Positions 37,133-46,649 of a stretch of 64,000 nt of DNA are shown piece after piece. The DNA is taken from NCBI GenBank assembly GCA_018003015.1, contig JAGNEZ010000001.1:140808-204807 (forward strand), given 5' to 3'. A program made the position numbers and the translations under genes. The notes under the pieces are model-generated. The model did no database searches, was not told the DNA's origin, and saw only the letters and a list, made by a program, of their open reading frames with translations. Numbering within the stretch: the first letter of the stretch is position 1; each line of letters begins with the position of its first letter. This stretch comes from Phycisphaerae bacterium (GTDB taxonomy: Bacteria > Planctomycetota > Phycisphaerae > UBA1845 > PWPN01).

Positions 37133-37765
37133 CTACCTCCGCGGATGATGGTCGAGCATGCCATCAAACCAGTCTCGCCAAGCCTGCCGGCCGTCGCGCG
37201 CGAGCCGCTCGAGCGATTCATCGGTGCTGAGAGCCTCCAGGACCTGCCGGCGGACTTGCGGATCCACCACCCGATCCTGCACGATGAGCCGGGCACGGGC
37301 CAGTTCGTCCACAAGAATACCCAAGTCGGGACCGAATTGCGACGCGAGGCGATCGCGCACCCTGGCGGCCAGCAGCGGGCTGGCTCCGCCCGTGCCCACG
37401 GCGATACAGAACCGGCCCCGGCGAACAATCGCTGGCATGAAGAAGTCGCACAGCCCGGGGTCATCGACCACGTTGCACAGAATTCGCCGGTTCCGGGCGT
37501 CGGCCAGGATCCGGGCATTGAGTTGACGGTCGTCGGTACAGACGAATATGAGACAGGCGTCTCCCAGGAGCTCCGTCGAATACCGGCATGCCAGGCGCTC
37601 GATATCGGTTCTGGCGAGCAGTCCCGGATCGAACTCAGGACTCACCACGCGCACCCGGGCTCCAGCCTGACACAGAATGTCGACCTTGTGAGCCGCGACC
37701 CTGCCACCCCCAATCACCACGATCAGGCGGCCAGCGACCTCAAGTTGGATGGGAAGCACGGACAT
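37133..37765 (-). CDS. Siroheme synthase N-terminal type (precorrin-2 dehydrogenase / ferrochelatase)
   Basis: 210 residues, matching the CysG N-terminal half or Met8. NAD-binding start LIVVIGGGRVAAHKVDIL, then CNVVDDPGLCDFFMPAIV and CIAVGTGGASPLLAARVR. It converts precorrin-2 to siroheme, the cofactor of sulfite and nitrite reductases. First gene of the operon with the hemX-like gene and hemA. Relevant to the sulfate uptake genes at the start of the window, as sulfite reduction needs siroheme. Confidence 0.88.
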   Translation of the reverse strand: MSVLPIQLEVAGRLIVVIGGGRVAAHKVDILCQAGARVRVVSPEFDPGLLARTDIERLACRYSTELLGDACLIFVCTDDRQLNARILADARNRRILCNVVDDPGLCDFFMPAIVRRGRFCIAVGTGGASPLLAARVRDRLASQFGPDLGILVDELARARLIVQDRVVDPQVRRQVLEALSTDESLERLARDGRQAWRDWFDGMLDHHPRR

Positions 37766-37888
37766 GGCAGACGTCAGATCGTCAAACCGTCGAAACCATA
37801 GATACCTGGAGACAACCGGAGCCCTGACTGATCCGGTTGAGCTGTAAGCTCGCTTCTCGCCTGCCTGGTCGCCGTGACGAGTCCCGGC

Positions 37889-38380
37889 TCACTTCCCCTT
37901 CGCTTCCGCCTCGGCCAGCCAGGCGATGAAGTCCTTGGGCGACAGGGTGCCGACTTGTCGCGCCACAATGTCGCCCCGGCTGCTGAGGATCATCAGCGTG
38001 GGGACGGTCTGGACCGCGAAGCGAGCACCGACGGAACTCTGTTCGTCGACGTCGACACTCACCGGCACCCAGAGGTCCAAAGCCCTGGCCACATCGCTGC
38101 GACTGAATACGTCGCGGTCCAGGATCTTGCACGGCCCGCACCAGGAAGCATGGAACTTCACCAACACGAGCCGGTCTTCCTGGGCCGCCCGGCGGAGGCC
38201 GGCCTCGAGGTCGGTGGTCCATGCCACGGCCGTGGGGACCGGCCGGCTCGCATAGACGTACAGGACCGCAACCACCAGCAGGGCACCTGCCATCACCCAG
38301 TTGGCACGTTTGCGGCCGCACAGGCCGTCGGCCGTCGAACATGTCCCGGACGGCCTGCCCCGATCATCTCCGTCAGCCAT
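37889..38380 (-). CDS. Membrane-anchored thioredoxin-like protein
   Basis: About 163 residues from the ATG at 38380 (AAGG eight bases upstream; the frame is open further, but the upstream part is R/A-rich). One N-terminal membrane anchor (WVMAGALLVVAVLYVYA) is followed by a thioredoxin domain with KFHASWCGPCKILDRDVF and VPTLMILSSRG. The active site faces the extracytoplasmic side if the anchor inserts in the usual way. Possible role in disulfide exchange or cytochrome maturation next to the hemX-like gene (inference). Confidence 0.83.
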   Translation of the reverse strand: MADGDDRGRPSGTCSTADGLCGRKRANWVMAGALLVVAVLYVYASRPVPTAVAWTTDLEAGLRRAAQEDRLVLVKFHASWCGPCKILDRDVFSRSDVARALDLWVPVSVDVDEQSSVGARFAVQTVPTLMILSSRGDIVARQVGTLSPKDFIAWLAEAEAKGK

Positions 38381-38579
38381 ACGGTACCTTGCTCCCGCTG
38401 CTGTAACCGATGCATCGAGGGCCGCACGCCCGCCGTGCAGCGCAGACGGCGGAGCGGACGCGTCCCACACGCGAGATTATAGGGGCCCTCATTGACAACG
38501 CCTCCGGGCGAGGCTGACAATACACGTTCCGGAGTGCAGGTATCTGAAGCATGAACCAGTCTTGAGGGAGGCATCATTC

Positions 38580-40199
38580 ATGGCCAGCGAGCATTCACAC
38601 AGGTGCGGTTCGACAGGCTCGACAGGCGGGGCATGCTGTAATGCAGCCGGCCTGCGGGCGTTTTACGAGAGGGCGGCCCGGGGCATGGTCTCCCGCCGGC
38701 ATGTGATGGCGGGCCTGGGAACCGCGGCGGTCGGAGCCTGGGTACTGACCAGCCGGAGAGCCAAGGCTGAAGCTGGAGCCGCATCCACCCCGCCCACGAT
38801 TACGCCTGCCAAGGAACTGATCGTTCAACCCATACTCACGTATGCCATTCCCAAGCGTGCGGAACAGACCAGCTGGCGGCCATGGGGCGGGCTCATGGAA
38901 CCATCCGACGTAGATGAGGAAGCCAAGCGGATCACGAGCGAGCTGGGTGAGCTGGCGAGCAACACCGGACTGGCGGTCAAGTTCCTGCCGGTAATACCCG
39001 TAGACAACCGGGCCAAGGCGGAGCAGGCGGCCAAGACAGTCTGCGACGTGATGCTGATCTACGCCTCAGGCGGCGATGGCGACGTACTGGAGAAGCTGGT
39101 CGTCCCCGACCGACCGACGATCTTCTTTCTGCGGCATCGCTCCGGACCGGTCTCCCTGTGGTACGAGATCATGCATCCGCGTTTCCTGCGCAAGACAACC
39201 GACGAGTACAAGCAGCCGGGCGTGGATGTAGGAGACGTGGTCGTGGACGACCGTGACGACCTCACCTGGCGGCTGCGAGGTCTGCTGGGCTTGCGGCGCA
39301 CGCTGGGACAGAAGGTGGTGACCATCGGGGGTGCCGCGGGCTGGGGCGTCGGTGGGCAGATCGCGCCCAAGATCGCCAAGACGGTCTGGAAGCTGGAGCT
39401 GCCAGATGTCAGCTACGAGACGTTGAGGCAACGGATCGGGAAGATCAAGGACGACACTCACGCCGTGACCGAGGCCGGCCGCCAGGCCGAGGAGTACCTC
39501 AAGGACTCCGGCGTCGAGCTGTTCACCGAAAAGAAGTACGTGGCCAACGCCTTCTTGCTCACCCGGCTGTTCAAGGAGCTCATGACCGAGCAGTCCGCCA
39601 CCGCGATTACCGTCAACCACTGCATGGGCACGATTATGCCCATGTCGGAGACGACCGCGTGCCTGACACTGAGCTTGCTGAATGACGAGGGGTATCTGGC
39701 GTTCTGCGAATCGGACTTCGTGGTCATTCCCTCGGGCATCCTGATGCACCACATCACCGGGACGCCGGTGTTCCTCAACGACCCGACCTGGCCGCACCAC
39801 GGCGTGGTCACCGTGGCCCACTGCACCGCCCCGCGCAAGATGAACGGCGAGCGTCTCGAGCCGGTCAAGATTCATACTCATTTCGAGTCGGACTATGGCG
39901 CCGCGCCCAAGGTCGAAATGGCCGAGGGCCAGCGGATCACCATGGCCGTGCCTGATTTCGCCTGCCAGAAATGGGTCGGCTTCACCGGCAGAATCGAGGC
40001 GAACCCGTTCCACGCGATCTGCCGCGCCCAAATGGACGTCACCATCGACGGCAACTGGCCCAAGCTGGTCGACGAGATGCGCGGCTTCCACTGGATGATG
40101 GTTTACGGGGATTGTGCCCGGGAGATCGGATACGCCATCAAGCACCTGGGCATCAAATGGCTGAACGTCTCGGCCGAGCCAACTCCCGGAGTGGCGTAG
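38580..40199 (+). CDS. Tat-exported L-fucose/arabinose-isomerase-like protein
   Basis: About 539 residues from the ATG at 38580, which follows GGGAGG. A twin-arginine signal is present but late: SRRHVMAGLGTAAVGAW begins around residue 38, after a 37-residue n-region with three Cys and many G/S/T (RCGSTGSTGGACC). The main domain has isomerase-family features (ITVNHCMGTIMP, FCESDFVVIPSGILMHHITG, HHGVVTVAHCTAPRKM), where Glu/Asp/His would bind metal. Family members are normally cytoplasmic sugar isomerases, so export points to another role. It is followed six bases later by a large lipoprotein gene, so they are cotranscribed. Confidence 0.72.
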   Translation: MASEHSHRCGSTGSTGGACCNAAGLRAFYERAARGMVSRRHVMAGLGTAAVGAWVLTSRRAKAEAGAASTPPTITPAKELIVQPILTYAIPKRAEQTSWRPWGGLMEPSDVDEEAKRITSELGELASNTGLAVKFLPVIPVDNRAKAEQAAKTVCDVMLIYASGGDGDVLEKLVVPDRPTIFFLRHRSGPVSLWYEIMHPRFLRKTTDEYKQPGVDVGDVVVDDRDDLTWRLRGLLGLRRTLGQKVVTIGGAAGWGVGGQIAPKIAKTVWKLELPDVSYETLRQRIGKIKDDTHAVTEAGRQAEEYLKDSGVELFTEKKYVANAFLLTRLFKELMTEQSATAITVNHCMGTIMPMSETTACLTLSLLNDEGYLAFCESDFVVIPSGILMHHITGTPVFLNDPTWPHHGVVTVAHCTAPRKMNGERLEPVKIHTHFESDYGAAPKVEMAEGQRITMAVPDFACQKWVGFTGRIEANPFHAICRAQMDVTIDGNWPKLVDEMRGFHWMMVYGDCAREIGYAIKHLGIKWLNVSAEPTPGVA

Positions 40200-40205
40200 G
40201 AGCCG

Positions 40206-43085
40206 ATGCGAACATCGAGGTCATGGAAGCCGATCGTTCGGACTGCCGCGGCGGCCGCAGCGGTCCTTGCAGGCTGTGGTCCCCCTTCCGGGACGGCCAT
40301 GATTCTCCGCCCCACCGTCGAGACCATCACCCTCCGGCCGGCAGCGCAACCTCTTGCGCGGGAACCGCTGTTCACCTCGTGGCTGCCAGACGTCGGGAGG
40401 ATGGGCGAAGAGGTCCGCCGACGGCATCAGCCACCCGGTCCGGGATGGGCAAAGGTGCTGGCCGAGGAGTTCCGCGAGGCCGCGACCGAGGTCGTACCCG
40501 GCTGGCGAATCGTCGATTTCCCTTCGCTGAAGATCGCGGCCCTGAACGGGCGGCGGAGTATCGAGATTCGCGGGCCGGCAGACATGAAGGCACCCTGCGG
40601 TCTGGAGTGCGATCTGAGCGCCGCCTCTCTCACGGGCCGGGACGCCCGGCTGGACTTGTGTCTCAGCTGCCGATCACCGCAGCAAGCAGAGGCCATCCGG
40701 GGAATCAGAATCACCGTTGCCGCCGACGGTACCGCCGGCCAGAGCACGTCGGTCACCGTGCCGCTGCAGTCGGGCGTATCACCGGGCTGGGAATGGCAAC
40801 ACGCATGGTTGCGGTTCGAGTCGGGAATTCGGGCCGCGACCCTGAAGATCGTGGCCGAGCGACCCGGCGCGGCGGTTACGCTCGGTGCGGTTCACCTGGC
40901 CGCACGGCAATCTGCCCAGTCGGGGAATTCGCCGTCGATTGACCCAGCCGCCACCCAGGCCGCCAGTCACACCGGATCCCAGGTCCGCAATTGGCTGGTC
41001 GGCGGCGGCTTCGAGACCGGCTCGCGGGGGTTCTACACCAGCGCCGTCACCCGTTGGCCCAACGGCGGCGAGCGCGTCATCCCCATCGATTGGCGACTCT
41101 CCGAGGATGCCGCCGAGGGCACCACAGCGCTGGCGATCAGCGTGCCCGAGTTCGGAGGCCGTGTAGGGTTCGGCCCCCTGAACCTGGACCGGGCAGCCGT
41201 TCCCTCGCCGCAGGTCCATCTCCGTTTTCTGGCCAAGTCCGCCCGTCCAACGAAACTCACCGCCACGTTGCGCGGTCGCGCCAGGACAATCGGCCAGCGA
41301 ACGTTCGCCCTGTCTCCAAGCTGGCAGGGATTCCACAGTCTCTTCCGGATCAACACCCGCCATGAAGACGACCGACGTGAATGGGCGGCGGCCGAGCTGG
41401 TCTTCGATTTTGCCGGAGACCGCGCACCGGAGGTCAACGAGTGCGGGCTCGACGCGGTGGTACTCACCCACTCAGCGATCGATTCTCCCGGCCTGCGAAG
41501 CGCCCCGGTCGAGATCGGCATCCTCGGACCCCATCCCGAATCGGGTGACCTTGGACATCTCATCGACGAGCGGGCAAAGGCCTCGGTGACGATCCGGCTG
41601 GTGGGCGACCCGCTGGCCGCTCCCTCGGGAACATCCGCTGCGAGCCAGCCGGCCCGAACGGCCGAACCCCGGTTCTCAGACCGCCGCGCGGGCGAGCTGG
41701 CCGTCGACGTCCTCGATGCCTGGGGTCGTTCGGTCGGCAGGCTGACCCGGGCGATCTCGCTGCCGCTGAGCGGGATGGCGATCCTGAACGTCGACCTGGA
41801 CGGGCTGACACGCGGATACTACTGCATCGTGGCCTCGCTCTGGGACGGGGTGCCAGGGAGCTCGACGATGATCTCCCAGGCCACCTGCCCGCTGGGCGTC
41901 ATCTCCTGGTCGGATGCCGTTCCCAAGGATAGCCCCTATGGGCTCTCGACTTCGCAGGGCATTGTGTCCGTGCACACGAGCCGCCTGGGCACCCGATGGG
42001 TTCGTATGGATTTGCCAACAAAGGAGTTACAGACGGCGCCGACCTCGTGGGGCTTCGGCGTCTGGGCAGCGATGATGGGTTCCTGCCGCGCCAACCAGAT
42101 TGAGGCCATTACCGCGTTGATGCTGCCCGCCGACACCCCGTCGCGCCAAGCGTTCGTCGAACAATGGCTGGCGGATGGCTCGCTCTGGCCCGGCGGTGTG
42201 CTGGTTCGCCGGCCGTCGATCACCACGCAACCGACGGAGGCCTATCTGGCGGAGCTGAAGTGGCTGGGCGAGCAGCTTGCTCGGCGGGCGCCAGGCCTAC
42301 GACTGGTGAGCGATTCGCTCGTGGATGGACGGGGCGGCGAGGGTGTCGTGCTCGGGATCGCCTGCCCCATGACGCCGGTTCCGGAGGAGTGCGAGAGACA
42401 ACTCGAGGCCATTGGCCACCGCCAGTCGCCAGAGCAGGTGGTATGGGACCCTTATGTTCCGGTTCGTCTTGGGGGGGCGCAACCTTTTGGCACCCCGCTG
42501 GTTACGTTGGCGTCCCAGAGTCGAGGGGCGGTTCAGCTGCTCGAGAGGCCGATCGATCCGGTGGTGTCCGCGTCGCACATGGTCCGGTCGCTGCTGATTC
42601 GATCGTTAGCTGTCGCCGAACTCTCCTGCAGCGAAGCGGTCGCCCTGGATCCGGTCCGGTCTGCGTTCGATGACGATCGCCGCCGCCTGCATGAGCCGGA
42701 TCTGTCCCCTCGGCCGGCACTTGTCGCTTTTGACGTGCTGACCGAGTTGCTGAACCGCGGCGTCCTGAAGCGGTGGGTGGATGTACCGGGCGGGACACGG
42801 GTGCTGTACTTTGAGGTGAGTGATGGGCGTGGAGTGGCGGCGGTGTGGCGGCCCTACGGGATGAGCCCGACCCGGCTGGCGCTGCCGGGCTTGGGGTCAT
42901 CGGTCACCGTGATGGACTGCCTCGGGGTGGTGGAGCCTGCGGTCGTGGAGTCTGCTTGTCGAGTGGTCGAGGCGAACGAAGTCGTTCGCTTTCTGATCGC
43001 CGCGGATCGGGACCGGCCGGCGCTGCAACGATCGCTGGAGAACATCCGCGTTCTCCTCGACACCCCGGATCAGGCGGCACGTTGA
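40206..43085 (+). CDS. Large lipoprotein of unknown function, possibly a glycoside-hydrolase-like fold
   Basis: 959 residues. Lipoprotein signal with AAVLAGC (lipidated Cys at ~24). The first ~550 residues look like several beta-sandwich domains (LDLCLSCRSPQQAEAIRGIR, VHLRFLAKSARPTKLTATL, ASLWDGVPGSSTMISQ). Residues ~580-930 could be a (beta/alpha)8 barrel, ending in ALVAFDVLTELLNRGVLKRW and GVAAVWRPYGMSPTRLALPG, a C-terminal pattern seen after clan GH-A barrels. I could not point to a convincing pair of catalytic acids. It starts six bases after the isomerase-like gene and probably acts with it on the cell surface. Confidence 0.6.
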   Translation: MRTSRSWKPIVRTAAAAAAVLAGCGPPSGTAMILRPTVETITLRPAAQPLAREPLFTSWLPDVGRMGEEVRRRHQPPGPGWAKVLAEEFREAATEVVPGWRIVDFPSLKIAALNGRRSIEIRGPADMKAPCGLECDLSAASLTGRDARLDLCLSCRSPQQAEAIRGIRITVAADGTAGQSTSVTVPLQSGVSPGWEWQHAWLRFESGIRAATLKIVAERPGAAVTLGAVHLAARQSAQSGNSPSIDPAATQAASHTGSQVRNWLVGGGFETGSRGFYTSAVTRWPNGGERVIPIDWRLSEDAAEGTTALAISVPEFGGRVGFGPLNLDRAAVPSPQVHLRFLAKSARPTKLTATLRGRARTIGQRTFALSPSWQGFHSLFRINTRHEDDRREWAAAELVFDFAGDRAPEVNECGLDAVVLTHSAIDSPGLRSAPVEIGILGPHPESGDLGHLIDERAKASVTIRLVGDPLAAPSGTSAASQPARTAEPRFSDRRAGELAVDVLDAWGRSVGRLTRAISLPLSGMAILNVDLDGLTRGYYCIVASLWDGVPGSSTMISQATCPLGVISWSDAVPKDSPYGLSTSQGIVSVHTSRLGTRWVRMDLPTKELQTAPTSWGFGVWAAMMGSCRANQIEAITALMLPADTPSRQAFVEQWLADGSLWPGGVLVRRPSITTQPTEAYLAELKWLGEQLARRAPGLRLVSDSLVDGRGGEGVVLGIACPMTPVPEECERQLEAIGHRQSPEQVVWDPYVPVRLGGAQPFGTPLVTLASQSRGAVQLLERPIDPVVSASHMVRSLLIRSLAVAELSCSEAVALDPVRSAFDDDRRRLHEPDLSPRPALVAFDVLTELLNRGVLKRWVDVPGGTRVLYFEVSDGRGVAAVWRPYGMSPTRLALPGLGSSVTVMDCLGVVEPAVVESACRVVEANEVVRFLIAADRDRPALQRSLENIRVLLDTPDQAAR

Positions 43086-43200
43086 CTTGCGGACCGCGGG
43101 AGATATGATCGACCCGAGACTTGCCGGTCGTCGTCCGCGAAACGCGGGCAATGTTCAAGGGCGGCGAAACGGGACACGGATCGTGACAAGGAGTTGATTC

Positions 43201-43683
43201 ATGAGCGCGAAGATGACTTGGGTACTGATGGCGGGGCTGGGCCTGATCGTCGGGCTTTCGATGGGCTGCAACAAACCGCAAGCGGAAGAGCCTATTGTAC
43301 AGGCTCCGGAGCCGGAGGCTCCTCCTTTTCCGGAGAGCACCGTTCCCTCGGCCGAGGTGCAGCCGACCAGGCCGGTCGTAACGACCACGCCTCCGCCACC
43401 TCCCCCGCCGCCGGTTGAGACCGCCGCGCCGCCGGTCGACACGGGAACCCCGGACGCCGCCGCCCGCAAGGCCGCACCCGCACCAAAGGAGCAATACGCA
43501 TCCAGGAAAGCCTCGTCGAGCGGGCGCACCCACACCGTAAAGAAGGGCGAGACGCTGCAGACCATCTCTCAGAAGTATTACGGAACAACCAAGAACTGGC
43601 GCAAGATCTACGACGCCAACCGAAAGCAGCTGCCCAAGGGACCGGATGAGGTCATGGTCGGTACCAAGCTGCGGATACCTTGA
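43201..43683 (+). CDS. LysM-domain lipoprotein
   Basis: 160 residues. Lipobox LSMGC at ~20-24, a proline-rich linker (TTPPPPPPPPVETAAPP), then a C-terminal LysM domain (TVKKGETLQTISQKYYGT and GTKLRIP) that binds peptidoglycan or similar sugars. It was probably placed to anchor something to the wall or to act as a structural protein. AAGGAG precedes the ATG. Stands alone, 115 bases after the large lipoprotein gene. Confidence 0.85.
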   Translation: MSAKMTWVLMAGLGLIVGLSMGCNKPQAEEPIVQAPEPEAPPFPESTVPSAEVQPTRPVVTTTPPPPPPPPVETAAPPVDTGTPDAAARKAAPAPKEQYASRKASSSGRTHTVKKGETLQTISQKYYGTTKNWRKIYDANRKQLPKGPDEVMVGTKLRIP

Positions 43684-43908
43684 TGGCAGTCGGGTTCCCG
43701 CGGACTCCGCTCGGCAGGTCCATGGCTCAAGCCTGTCGAAGGCAGTCGAGTCGCGATCGGTCGTTGGTCATGGTCGGGCGGCCGGCGAGCGTCGGTGACG
43801 CGGGCATCTGAGAGATGAGGCGGATGGGGAGAGTCCATTCGCAGTGCGAATAACGGGCTTCGCCGATCTATCCAGGATCGACGAAGCCTGTTCCGTCTGG
43901 ACAACCGG

Positions 43909-46089
43909 ATGGCGAGCGTGGGCAATCCAGGTCAACAACGTCCGGAGAACGTGTCCCAAGCCGGCACCGGACCAATTCGGTCCAGCATTCTGGAACGTCC
44001 GGTACAGTTCCTTCGAGGCGTCGGGCCACACCGAGCCAAGATCCTCGCGGAGATGGGCATCCAGACCGTTGCCGACCTGGTCATGTACTTCCCCTTTCGA
44101 TTCGAGGAGCAGCCCCGCCCACAGACCATTGAGTCGCTTCGTCTCGACGAGCCCGCGACGGTGATCGGCACAGTCGAGTCGGTGAAATCGCGCCGCGGTT
44201 GCGGCCGGTTCGGCCCCGCCGTGTTGAACGTCATTCTCCGCGACGGGACTGGGCGGATGCGGGTCACCTGGTTCAACGCGGATTATCTCTGCGATCGCGT
44301 CCAGCGCGGGCAGGTCCTCCGCGTGTTCGGCAAGGTCGGCGTCGAAGGGGATCTGGGACAACTGACCAATCCAAAAGTCGAGTGGCTTGACCCGGACGAC
44401 GATCCGGCTGGTTGGGACTTCAGCCGTCTGGTGCCCGTCTACCGGGCTTGCGGCAATCTGGCTTCCAGCCAAATCGCCCGGATCGTCGCGTCCGTACTCG
44501 ATGAGGCGGTGGACGTGATCAGCGAGCCGCTGCCGGAATGGCTACTTCGCCGGCGGGAGTTGCCTTCGCGCGGGACGGCGATCACGGCGATGCATCGCCC
44601 TCGAACGCTCGAGGAGATCGCTCCGGCCCGGCGGCGGTTGGCCTACGAGGAACTGTTGCTCATGCAGCTGGCGGTGACGCTCCAGCGGGGTTGGGCGGCC
44701 CGCAACCTACAAGCCCCCCCCTTGCCGACCAGCGAGAAAGTCAACCTGCGAATCCGCCGGCGGTTTCCGTTCGCTCTGACCGAATCCCAGAACCGGGTTG
44801 TCCGGGAAATCGTCGCCGACCTCGCTCGGACACGCCCGATGACCCGCTTGCTGCAGGGTGATGTCGGCAGCGGCAAAACCGTCGTCGCCCTCTACGCGGC
44901 TCTGGTGACCGTGGCCAACCACCGGCAGTGTGCGATCCTTGCTCCGACAGAGGTGCTTGCCAGCCAACACTACGCAAGTGTTGAGAAGTACCTGGCGGGA
45001 AGCCGAGTGCGTCGCTGCCTGCTCACCGGCCGGACCGCCAGAGCCGCGCGGCGGCAAACGCTGGAAGCCATCGCCCAAGGTGAAATGGACCTGGTAGTCG
45101 GCACGCAGGCGCTGCTTGAGACCAAGGTCAGCTTCCCGTCTCTGGGCCTGGTGATCGTCGACGAACAGCACAAGTTCGGCGTCATCCAGCGAGCGACGCT
45201 GAAGAACTCTCCCCTGACTGGAGAGGTGACCGGCCCACCGGTCGTGCCTCACTACCTGGTCATGACGGCCACGCCCATCCCGCGAACGCTGTCCATGACC
45301 GTGTTCGGCGATCTGGACGTCTCCGTCATCGACAAGCTACCGCCCGGCCGTCAGCCGATCACCACTCGGATGATCATGCCCCGGCAGGAATCCGACGCCT
45401 GGTCCGCGGTCCGCCGACGGATCTCCTCCGGCGATCAGGCGTACGTCGTCTACCCGCTGGTCGAGGAATCGGACGCTCTGGACCTCAAGGCCGCGACGGC
45501 AGAAGTGGACCGGGTCGCTCACGAGTTGCTGCCCGGCACGCGGGTCGGACTGCTGCACGGCCGGATGAAGAAGCACGAGAAAGCCACCGTGATGCAGGAC
45601 TTCGTCGAACACCGGCTGGATGTCCTGGTCTCAACGACGGTGATCGAGGTCGGCGTGGACGTACCCAACGCGACCATCATGGTCGTCCAGCACGCGGAGC
45701 GGTACGGACTGTCTGCCCTGCACCAGTTGCGCGGCCGGGTCGGTCGAGGCAGCAAGCCGTCGGCCTGCCTGCTGATGAGCGAAAGGCGGGGCGGACTCGC
45801 TGCACGACGACTGAAGGTCCTGTGCCAGACCACCGATGGCTTCAAGATCGCCGAGGAGGATCTGGCCCTGCGTGGACCGGGCGAGCTGCTGGGCACCCGC
45901 CAGCACGGCTTCCCCGAGTTCCTGGTGGCCAACCTGGTCGAGGACGTGGATCTGCTCATGAAGGCCCGCGACGATGCCGCCCGGATCGTGCGCCAGGACG
46001 CCGGCCTCCGCCAGCCGCACCATGTTGTACTGAAAGCCGAGTTGCGTCGGAAGTTCCGAGACAAGATAGCGTTAATCGACGTGGGATGA
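43909..46089 (+). CDS. recG: ATP-dependent DNA helicase RecG
   Basis: 726 residues. N-terminal wedge/OB domain (FLRGVGPHRAKILAEMGI, RMRVTWFNADYLCDRV), then helicase motifs: LLQGDVGSGKTVVAL (Walker A), VIVDEQHKFGVIQR (DEQH box), MTATPIPRTLSMT, and TTVIEVGVDVPNATIMVV near the C-terminus. Rescues stalled forks and processes recombination intermediates. The ATG at 43909 lacks a strong ribosome binding site; a nearby alternative start is possible. Confidence 0.94.
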   Translation: MASVGNPGQQRPENVSQAGTGPIRSSILERPVQFLRGVGPHRAKILAEMGIQTVADLVMYFPFRFEEQPRPQTIESLRLDEPATVIGTVESVKSRRGCGRFGPAVLNVILRDGTGRMRVTWFNADYLCDRVQRGQVLRVFGKVGVEGDLGQLTNPKVEWLDPDDDPAGWDFSRLVPVYRACGNLASSQIARIVASVLDEAVDVISEPLPEWLLRRRELPSRGTAITAMHRPRTLEEIAPARRRLAYEELLLMQLAVTLQRGWAARNLQAPPLPTSEKVNLRIRRRFPFALTESQNRVVREIVADLARTRPMTRLLQGDVGSGKTVVALYAALVTVANHRQCAILAPTEVLASQHYASVEKYLAGSRVRRCLLTGRTARAARRQTLEAIAQGEMDLVVGTQALLETKVSFPSLGLVIVDEQHKFGVIQRATLKNSPLTGEVTGPPVVPHYLVMTATPIPRTLSMTVFGDLDVSVIDKLPPGRQPITTRMIMPRQESDAWSAVRRRISSGDQAYVVYPLVEESDALDLKAATAEVDRVAHELLPGTRVGLLHGRMKKHEKATVMQDFVEHRLDVLVSTTVIEVGVDVPNATIMVVQHAERYGLSALHQLRGRVGRGSKPSACLLMSERRGGLAARRLKVLCQTTDGFKIAEEDLALRGPGELLGTRQHGFPEFLVANLVEDVDLLMKARDDAARIVRQDAGLRQPHHVVLKAELRRKFRDKIALIDVG

Positions 46090-46223
46090 TACAGTAGAGG
46101 CCGTGTGCGAGCGGACCGGAGGGCCGATGAATCCGGGGGCGATGCCGCGGACGTGGCGGCCGATGCGGGCGAAGACGGGCCGCTGAGCGACGACCCCACA
46201 CGATCCAAGCACGAGTGGAGACC

Positions 46224-46613
46224 ATGCAGGGGCTAGACGATCTGAAGTATGACGCCAACGGGCTGATCCCGGCCGTTGTCCAGGACGCCGAGACCGGCGA
46301 GATCCTGATGATGGCCTACATGAACAAGACCAGTCTGGCGGAGTCGATTCGGACCGGCAAGACGCATTTCTGGTCGCGATCCCGGCAGAAATACTGGATG
46401 AAGGGTGAGAGCAGCGGACACACTCAGGACATCCAGGAGGTTTTCGTCGACTGCGACCTGGACACGATCCTGGTCAAAGTCAAACAGCACGGCGCCGCCT
46501 GCCACGAGGGGTACCGTAACTGCTTCTTTCGCAGATTCGACTCCGCGTCACAGGAGTGGAAGGTCTGTGCGAAGCGGCTGCTGGATCCCGAGAAGATCTA
46601 CGGCAAGACGTAG
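46224..46613 (+). CDS. hisI: Phosphoribosyl-AMP cyclohydrolase
   Basis: About 129 residues, the length of stand-alone HisI. Third step of histidine synthesis. Conserved MAYMNKTSLAESIRTGKTHFWSRSR, WMKGESSGHTQ, the metal site DCDLDT and the Cys pair in HGAACHEGYRNCFFR. The ATG at 46224 is used; a GTG at 46215 would add three residues. No other his genes are adjacent. Confidence 0.94.
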   Translation: MQGLDDLKYDANGLIPAVVQDAETGEILMMAYMNKTSLAESIRTGKTHFWSRSRQKYWMKGESSGHTQDIQEVFVDCDLDTILVKVKQHGAACHEGYRNCFFRRFDSASQEWKVCAKRLLDPEKIYGKT

Positions 46614-46649
46614 CCCGCTCGAATCGATCAGGGGCAGGGGGAGTGATAC

